Part shown: positions 1-4,557 of the stretch, in pieces
How positions within the stretch are numbered: position 1 is the stretch's first letter
Layout: every line of letters starts with the position of its first letter
Source of the DNA: Betaproteobacteria bacterium
GTDB lineage: Bacteria; Pseudomonadota; Gammaproteobacteria; Burkholderiales; SG8-39
Direction: 5' to 3'
Assembly (NCBI GenBank): GCA_009693345.1
Contig: SHXL01000088.1
Span: 1 to 10,774, forward strand
DNA: 10,774 nucleotides
Program-made: the position numbers and the translations under genes
The notes under the pieces: generated by a model
Told to the model about the DNA's origin: nothing
The model's input: only the letters and a program-made list of their open reading frames with translations
Databases searched by the model: none

Positions 1-270
1 GCGCCGTTCGTCGAGACCACGCACCGAAAGCTGAACTTCAGCGCGCCGCTCACGGGGATCACCGCGGCGGTCGTTGGCGTGATCGTCAACCTCGCCCTGT
101 TCTTCGCATGGCACGTGCTCTGGCCCCAGGGTGCAGGCGGGAGTTTTGAGTGGCTCTCGGCGATCATCGGCGGCGCCGCGTTCGTCGCGCTGTTTCGCTT
201 CAAGGCCGGGATCATGCCGGTGATCGGCGCTTGCGCCCTCGCCGGGCTCGCCGCCACGTTGCTGCGATAA
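1..270 (+). CDS. chrA: Chromate transporter ChrA, C-terminal part (5' end outside window)
   Basis: The reading frame is open from the first base and ends at TAA 268-270, giving the last 89 residues of a membrane protein. The family (CHR) exports chromate through the inner membrane. The segment starts APFVETTHRKLNFSAPL and continues with a TGITAAVVGVIVNLALFFAWH helix, the typical ChrA C-terminal pattern. A second helix pair (residues about 49-88, with FRFKAGIMPVIGACALAG) ends the protein. A GTG at 79 could be mistaken for a start but lies inside the conserved region, so it is internal. DUF1330 follows after 20 bases and the MFS gene overlaps that, suggesting one plus-strand operon. The family call is fairly secure; chromate as the real substrate is inferred from the family. 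Confidence 0.85.
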   Translation, partial: APFVETTHRKLNFSAPLTGITAAVVGVIVNLALFFAWHVLWPQGAGGSFEWLSAIIGGAAFVALFRFKAGIMPVIGACALAGLAATLLR

Positions 271-290
271 GAGGTCAGGGAGAATTTGAA

Positions 291-578
291 ATGTCCGCCT
301 TCGTCATCGTCGAAGTAAACGTCACCGACCCGCAGCTGTTTCAGGAATACGCCAAGGGCGTGCCGTCGACCATCGCCGCCTACGGCGGGAAATACCTGGT
401 CCGCGGCGGCAGCGTTGACCCGAAGGAAGGCGGCTGGACGCCAAAGCGCGTCGTGGTGCTGGAATTTCCGTCGATGGACCAGGCGCGCAGGTGGTACGGT
501 TCGGTCGAATACGCGCCGCTCCTCGCCATGCGTCTCAAGGCCGCGGACTCGAAGCTGATCCTGGTCGACGGTGTCTAG
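291..578 (+). CDS. DUF1330 family protein
   Basis: This 95-residue soluble protein starts MSAFVIVEVNVTDPQLFQEY and ends SKLILVDGV. It has the usual DUF1330 layout: a first beta strand, a helix containing the 'F..Y' residues, a GGKYLVRGG strand-turn, VVVLEFPS, and an RRWYGSVEYAPL helix. DUF1330 proteins are small ferredoxin-like (dimeric alpha-beta barrel) proteins of unknown function. The ATG at 291 is chosen because AGGGAGA lies about 8 bases upstream; a longer in-frame opening from 150 is only the shadow of chrA. The last eight bases are shared with the next gene's GTG start, so translation of the two is probably coupled. The substrate or partner cannot be read from sequence. Confidence 0.88.
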   Translation: MSAFVIVEVNVTDPQLFQEYAKGVPSTIAAYGGKYLVRGGSVDPKEGGWTPKRVVVLEFPSMDQARRWYGSVEYAPLLAMRLKAADSKLILVDGV

Positions 579-1770
579 CACCGCCGGCAACATTTACCTC
601 GCCAAGGCGATTCGCGACTTCGGCGACGGTTTTGTCGCCATCCTGCTGCCGGTCTACCTCATCGCGCTGGGCATGTCGGCCTTCGAGGTCGGCGTGGTGG
701 CGACGCTGGCGCTGTTCGGGTCTGCGCTCCTCACGCTCGCGATCGGCTTTCTCGGCGTCCGCCACGACCAGCGCGCGTTGCTGCTCACGGCCTCGGCGCT
801 CATGGCGGTCACGGGAATTGCCTACGCGGCCGCAGGCGACTACGCGCTGCTTCTAATCGTCGCCTTTGTCGGCACGATCAACCCTTCGGGCGGCAGCACC
901 AGCATCTTCGTGCCGCTCGAGCACACGGTGCTGTCCGGCGCGGTCGCACCGCTGGAACGAACCCGCGCTTTCGCGCGCTACAGCCTGATCGGCGCTCTCG
1001 CCGGCGCCTTCGGTTCGCTGCTCGCGGGCATGCCGGAGTGGCTGGCGCCCGCAGGCATCGGAACACTCGCAGCCATCAAGATCATGTTCCTCGCCTACGC
1101 CGTCCTCGGCATTCTCGGCGGGCTGGCATACAGCAGGATTCCCGCCTCCGCCCGCGCGCCCCGCTCGGTATCGCAAGCGCCGCCCGCGCTCGGGCAGTCG
1201 CGCGCCATCGTGTACAAACTGGCCGCCCTGTTCAGCATCGATTCCTTCGCCGGCGGTTTCGTCGTCCAGTCGCTGCTCGCGCTCTGGCTGTTCGAGCGCT
1301 TCGATCTGTCGCTCACCGCGGCGAGCGTGTTCTTCTTCTGGACCGGCGTCCTCTCTGCATTCTCCTTCCCGGTTGCCGCCTGGATCGGCGCGCGCATCGG
1401 CCTGGTGAACACCATGGTTTTCACGCATATCCCGTCCAGCCTCTGCCTGATTGCCGCGGCATTCGTACCCTCGGTCGAATGGGCGTTGGGCCTGCTGCTG
1501 GTACGCGCCACGCTGTCGCAGATGGACGTGCCGACCAGGTCCTCCTACGTGATGGCCGTGGTCACCGAGGCCGAGCGGCCGGCGGCTGCCAGCGTTACCG
1601 CGGTCCCCCGTAGCCTCGCTTCGGCGGCCAGCCCGGTGCTCGCCGGCGCGCTGTTTGCGTCCGGAAACATGATTTGGCCGCTGCTGCTATGTGGCGGCCT
1701 GAAGATCTTCTACGACCTGCTGTTGTTGGCCGCCTTTCGCCATATCAAGCCGCCGGAAGAGAAAATCTAG
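571..1770 (+). CDS. Major facilitator superfamily (MFS) permease
   Basis: A 399-residue, very hydrophobic protein with about 12 predicted membrane helices, the normal length for an MFS transporter in the inner membrane. Helix 1 follows a short N-terminus (AKAIRDFGDGFVAILLPVYLIALGM). A cytoplasmic loop GFLGVRHDQR follows helix 2, matching the position and charge pattern of MFS motif A. A central polar linker (about 189-210, PASARAPRSVSQAPPALGQS) separates the two six-helix halves. The segment QMDVPTRSSYVMAVV in the C-terminal half is a distinctive signature. The GTG start at 571 overlaps the DUF1330 stop by eight bases and has no clear Shine-Dalgarno site, so coupling is likely. Its place beside chrA hints at efflux of a toxic compound, but that is inference; the substrate is unknown. 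Confidence 0.88.
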   Translation: MSSTAGNIYLAKAIRDFGDGFVAILLPVYLIALGMSAFEVGVVATLALFGSALLTLAIGFLGVRHDQRALLLTASALMAVTGIAYAAAGDYALLLIVAFVGTINPSGGSTSIFVPLEHTVLSGAVAPLERTRAFARYSLIGALAGAFGSLLAGMPEWLAPAGIGTLAAIKIMFLAYAVLGILGGLAYSRIPASARAPRSVSQAPPALGQSRAIVYKLAALFSIDSFAGGFVVQSLLALWLFERFDLSLTAASVFFFWTGVLSAFSFPVAAWIGARIGLVNTMVFTHIPSSLCLIAAAFVPSVEWALGLLLVRATLSQMDVPTRSSYVMAVVTEAERPAAASVTAVPRSLASAASPVLAGALFASGNMIWPLLLCGGLKIFYDLLLLAAFRHIKPPEEKI

Positions 1771-1781
1771 CTTTGCTAGAT
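1765..1781 (-). terminator. Possible weak intrinsic terminator of the minus-strand operon
   Basis: A perfect 7-base inverted repeat, ATCTAGC (1765-1771) and GCTAGAT (1775-1781), has a three-base loop. Read on the minus strand it is followed by TTTTCTC, so it would act after the sodC stop codon at 1791-1793. On the plus strand no T-tract follows, so it is not a good terminator for the MFS gene, whose stop codon it overlaps. The stem is short and AT-containing, so termination would be weak. Confidence 0.45.
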
Positions 1782-1790
1782 CAATAGCAG

Positions 1791-2303
1791 CTAGCCGCGC
1801 TGAATCACCGCACAGGCGCTGCGTGCGCCGGCGTTGCCGACCGGTTGCGATTTGTAGTCGTCCGGCTGCGCATGCACGATGAGCCCCCGGCCCACGATGC
1901 CCGTGGTGCCGGGCGTGATCGTAATGACATCCAGGTCGGCGGTCAGGCTGGCATTGCCGCTGGCGTCGGATTGCAGGTTGGGCATATCGCCGGCGTGGCG
2001 CTCCATCGTCGTGTGATGGCCGTGGGGCTTGGCGAGCGGGTTGAAGTGGCCCTTGGCGCTCATGCCGTCGCCGGAATTGCAATCGCCGGCTTCGTGAATG
2101 TGGAAGCCGAACTGGCTGTCCGGCTTGAGCCCGCTGACATTGGCCGTCACCCGCACCTTGCCGTCAATCTGCACGAAGGTCGCGGTACCGCGCACGCTGC
2201 TGCCTTTGGTCGGCTGCAGGCTGGCGCTCGCCTTGGGCGCATCCGCCGGAATCGACTGGCAACCGGCCGCGAGGACCAATACGGTGACCGCAAACAATCG
2301 CAC
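1791..2303 (-). CDS. sodC: Superoxide dismutase [Cu-Zn], lipoprotein form
   Basis: This 170-residue periplasmic enzyme converts superoxide to oxygen and peroxide. An N-terminal lipoprotein signal ends in the lipobox LAAGC, with Cys15 as the lipid-modified residue. All metal ligands are present with canonical spacing: Cu ligands His68, His70, His86 and His144; Zn ligands His86 (bridging), His94, His103 and Asp106. Cys75 and Cys164 form the conserved disulphide and Arg161 is the active-site arginine. The C-terminal signature GRGLIVHAQPDD is intact. The start is GTG at 2303; it has only a weak purine-rich stretch upstream, inside the Lys codons of the previous gene. The gene lies 8 bases after the Ala/Lys-rich protein gene and is the last gene of the formate dehydrogenase operon. 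Function is secure; the reason for operon membership is not known. Confidence 0.95.
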   Translation of the reverse strand: MRLFAVTVLVLAAGCQSIPADAPKASASLQPTKGSSVRGTATFVQIDGKVRVTANVSGLKPDSQFGFHIHEAGDCNSGDGMSAKGHFNPLAKPHGHHTTMERHAGDMPNLQSDASGNASLTADLDVITITPGTTGIVGRGLIVHAQPDDYKSQPVGNAGARSACAVIQRG

Positions 2304-2311
2304 GGCAGCGG

Positions 2312-2572
2312 CTACTTCTTCTTCCCGGAGGTCGTGGCTGCCGAAGTCTTCGGCTCGGCCATGCCCTTGTTCTTCTTGTAGTTGGCCACTGCTTTGTCCT
2401 GTGCCTTGGCGTTCTCCGCGCCTTCCTTCGCCTTGGCCGCAGCCGCCTTTTCCGCCTCGACTGCCTTGTCGGCATCGCTCTTCGGCGGCGCCGCGGGGAG
2501 TTTTGCCTGCACCCCGGCAAGCGAACCGAGCGCCAAGCCTGCAGCGAGCGTCAATGCGATGAACTTTTTCAT
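2312..2572 (-). CDS. Secreted Ala/Lys-rich small protein, function unknown
   Basis: An 86-residue protein begins with a clear Sec signal peptide (MKKFIALTLAAGLALGSLAG, probable cleavage after VQA, residue 23). The mature part is about 63 residues, highly charged and low in complexity. It is Pro-rich at 27-31, then an Ala/Lys/Glu stretch with no helix breakers (about 33-66) that is probably one long amphipathic helix, then a basic tail ending GKKK. It has no Cys, His or recognisable domain. The ATG at 2572 is chosen over upstream in-frame codons because GAGGAGGAG lies just upstream and the signal peptide begins there. It sits 17 bases after fdhC and 8 before sodC, so it should be co-transcribed. 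The reading frame and export signal are well supported; the function is not recognised. Confidence 0.8.
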   Translation of the reverse strand: MKKFIALTLAAGLALGSLAGVQAKLPAAPPKSDADKAVEAEKAAAAKAKEGAENAKAQDKAVANYKKNKGMAEPKTSAATTSGKKK

Positions 2573-2589
2573 GGTGGCCCTGCTCCTCC

Positions 2590-3660
2590 TCAATGCAGTG
2601 TCTGCGGTGCGGCGCCGGATTTCGCCGCAGTTGTCACCCCAGCCCCGCCCGATTTGACGTCGTCGTACCACATATCGTGGTGCTCCTTGGCCCAGGTTTC
2701 ATCCGTGACGCCGTCGCGCATGTTGCCATAGGCGCCTTCCACCCCGATCGTGCCCATGTAGATGTGCCCGATCGCGAAGCCGATTACCAGGATCGCGGCA
2801 ATCGCGTGCACCACGCTCGCCTGCTGCATGGTCGAGCGCAACTGGTCGAAGTTCGGGAACAGCAGGATCAGCCCCGAGACGCTCACGATCAGGCACAGCA
2901 CCACCACGCCAACCCAGAACCAGACCTTCTCGCCAGCGTTGAAGCGGCCCGAGGACAGATGCACGCCGTAGAAAAACTTCCAGCCGTTGGCGAGCCAGGT
3001 GGCGTCACCTTTTTCGGGCAGATTGTCCTTCAGGTACATGACGATGAACACCAGCAGACTCACGATGAACAGCGGCGCGACGAAGTTGTGCAAATTCTTC
3101 CCGAGCGCTGTCAGCCACGCGAACAGGGTGTAACCGAGGACCGGCAGCAGCACGTGCTTGCCGAACAGGATGATGAGACCGGAGACGCTCAGCACGCAGA
3201 AGCTGATTCCCATCACCCAGTGCGCCCAGCGCTCGGCAAGCGAGAAGCGATCGATGACCCGGCCGGTGGGTTTGTCGTGCAACTTGATCGGTCCCCGCGT
3301 GTAATAGATCGCGCCGATGATCGCGCACATCAGAATCACCAGCCAGCCGCCGTAAAACGTGACCGGGCCGTTCCTGAACTTGCGCCAGGCCTCGCCCGCG
3401 GTGGTCATGTTCTCTTGCCCCGGAAAGCGCGCTTGCGCCTGCACCAGCACGCCGGTTTCCCTGCCCGGAACAGTCGTATTGTTGGGCTGGCCGGAACGGA
3501 CGTCGCGCCAGACCTCCGAGTTATTGCCCGGTTGGTTGACGGTGCGCTGCTGCTGGTCTTTCGCAAGATCTTTCTGCGCCGGGGTCTGCTGCGCGCCGAC
3601 CGGAAGCGCAAACGCAAAAGTCAGAACGAGCCAACCCGTCATGCGGGAGAGCGTGTGCAT
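2590..3660 (-). CDS. fdhC: Formate dehydrogenase gamma subunit, membrane cytochrome b
   Basis: This 356-residue inner-membrane subunit should anchor FdhAB and carry electrons through two b haems to quinone. A signal peptide (1-23, ending PVGAQQ) is followed by a periplasmic region of about 80 residues rich in Gln and Asn (VWRDVRSGQPNNTTVPGRETG). A membrane helix at about 104-121 precedes the four-helix FdnI-like core: helices near 143-167, 192-210, 247-268 and 283-303. Candidate haem ligands are His147, His191, His285 and His299; the 14-residue spacing of the last pair equals that of E. coli FdnI. The ATG at 3660 is preferred because GCAGGA precedes it and it gives a clean signal peptide. An ATG at 3681 would overlap the lipoprotein gene by eight bases. 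E. coli FdnI is about 217 residues, so the N-terminal extension is the notable difference. Confidence 0.92.
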   Translation of the reverse strand: MHTLSRMTGWLVLTFAFALPVGAQQTPAQKDLAKDQQQRTVNQPGNNSEVWRDVRSGQPNNTTVPGRETGVLVQAQARFPGQENMTTAGEAWRKFRNGPVTFYGGWLVILMCAIIGAIYYTRGPIKLHDKPTGRVIDRFSLAERWAHWVMGISFCVLSVSGLIILFGKHVLLPVLGYTLFAWLTALGKNLHNFVAPLFIVSLLVFIVMYLKDNLPEKGDATWLANGWKFFYGVHLSSGRFNAGEKVWFWVGVVVLCLIVSVSGLILLFPNFDQLRSTMQQASVVHAIAAILVIGFAIGHIYMGTIGVEGAYGNMRDGVTDETWAKEHHDMWYDDVKSGGAGVTTAAKSGAAPQTLH

Positions 3661-3673
3661 GGCGTCCTGCCCG

Positions 3674-3913
3674 CTATTCATAAATCCGACGGTGCTCGTG
3701 CTGGGCCAGCTGGCGCTTCTTGATCTGCTCTTCCCAGCTCGTGCGGTCGCCCTTGCTCCACTTCGGACCGTTGGCAAGCGGCTCGTTGCTCCATGGGTTG
3801 GTGTCGCGCCTTACCGTCTGGCCGGCCTGCTTCTGCGCGTTGCTGACCTGCTCCACTTCCATGCAGCCCCCGATACACAACACCGAGGCGGCGAGCAGCG
3901 AGCACCGGATCAT
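3674..3913 (-). CDS. Small lipoprotein encoded between fdhB and fdhC
   Basis: This 79-residue protein starts MIRCSLLAASVLCIGGC. That is a short lipoprotein signal with Cys17 as the modified residue, so it is expected on the periplasmic side of a membrane. The mature part (about 62 residues) has VEQVSNAQKQAGQTVRRDTN, then a Trp-containing segment with NPWSNEPLANGPKWSKGD, then a charged helical tail (SWEEQIKKRQLAQHEHRRIYE). No known domain is recognised. Its ATG overlaps the fdhB stop in an ATGA junction, showing tight translational coupling, and fdhC follows after 13 bases. The placement between two subunits of one complex suggests an assembly factor or accessory subunit. That is inference from context only. 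Confidence 0.82.
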   Translation of the reverse strand: MIRCSLLAASVLCIGGCMEVEQVSNAQKQAGQTVRRDTNPWSNEPLANGPKWSKGDRTSWEEQIKKRQLAQHEHRRIYE

Positions 3914-4545
3914 GACTTGCCCCCGGCGGGTGCGGCAGGCGCTGCCCCCTTGGGCGGCTGCCCGTAGGCGCTGCCCCAGCCCCAGGCCTCGGCGCCCTTG
4001 CTGCCGCGGCGCGCCACGCGCTCGCGATAGATGTCGGCGATCACGTCGCCGTCGCCACCGAGCAGCGCCTTGGTGGAGCACATTTCCGCGCAGGCCGGCA
4101 GTTTGCCCTCCGCCAGGCGGTTGCGGCCGTACTTCTTGAACTCGGCCTCGCTCTTATCCTCCTCCGGGCCGCCGGCGCAGAAGGTGCACTTGTCCATCTT
4201 GCCGCGCAGGCCGAACGCGCCGGCCTGCGGAAACTGCGGCGCGCCGAACGGGCAGGCGTAGAAGCAGTAGCCGCAGCCGATGCACAGGTCCTTGTCGTGC
4301 AGCACCACGCCGTCCGCGGTCTTGTAGAAGCAGTCCACCGGGCACACCGCCATGCAGGGCGCGTCCGAGCAGTGCATGCAGGCGACCGATATGGATTTCT
4401 CCGCGCCGATCACGCCGTCGTTGATCGTCACGACGCGGCGGCGGTTGACGCCCCAGGGCACCTCGTTTTCATTCTTGCACGCGGTAACGCAGCCGTTGCA
4501 CTCGATGCAGCGTTCCGCATCGCACAGGAATTTCATTCTCGCCAT
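3910..4545 (-). CDS. fdhB: Formate dehydrogenase beta subunit, four [4Fe-4S] ferredoxin
   Basis: A 211-residue electron-transfer subunit linking FdhA to the FdhC haems. Sixteen cysteines form the four-cluster pattern of the FdnH/DmsB/NrfC group: C13-C16-C19-C23, C56-C59-C64-C68, C88-C91-C94-C98, and C120-C123 with C152-C156. Two extra cysteines (C8, C72) are present. It has no signal peptide and is expected to be exported by Tat in complex with FdhA. The tail (GWGSAYGQPPKGAAPAAPAGGKS) is flexible and has no membrane helix, unlike E. coli FdnH, which ends in a transmembrane anchor. The ATG at 4545 is supported by AAGGAG at 4554-4559, which overlaps the fdhA stop codon; the next in-frame ATG, three codons in, is less well spaced. 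The stop overlaps the lipoprotein start by four bases. Confidence 0.95.
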   Translation of the reverse strand: MARMKFLCDAERCIECNGCVTACKNENEVPWGVNRRRVVTINDGVIGAEKSISVACMHCSDAPCMAVCPVDCFYKTADGVVLHDKDLCIGCGYCFYACPFGAPQFPQAGAFGLRGKMDKCTFCAGGPEEDKSEAEFKKYGRNRLAEGKLPACAEMCSTKALLGGDGDVIADIYRERVARRGSKGAEAWGWGSAYGQPPKGAAPAAPAGGKS

Positions 4546-4557
4546 GGCTCTCTCTCC

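Noticed and set aside
3661..3681. Upstream ATG (3681) as the fdhC start
   Set aside because: It is possible, but has a poor ribosome site and adds MNSGQDA in front of a clean signal peptide; the ATG at 3660 has GCAGGA upstream.
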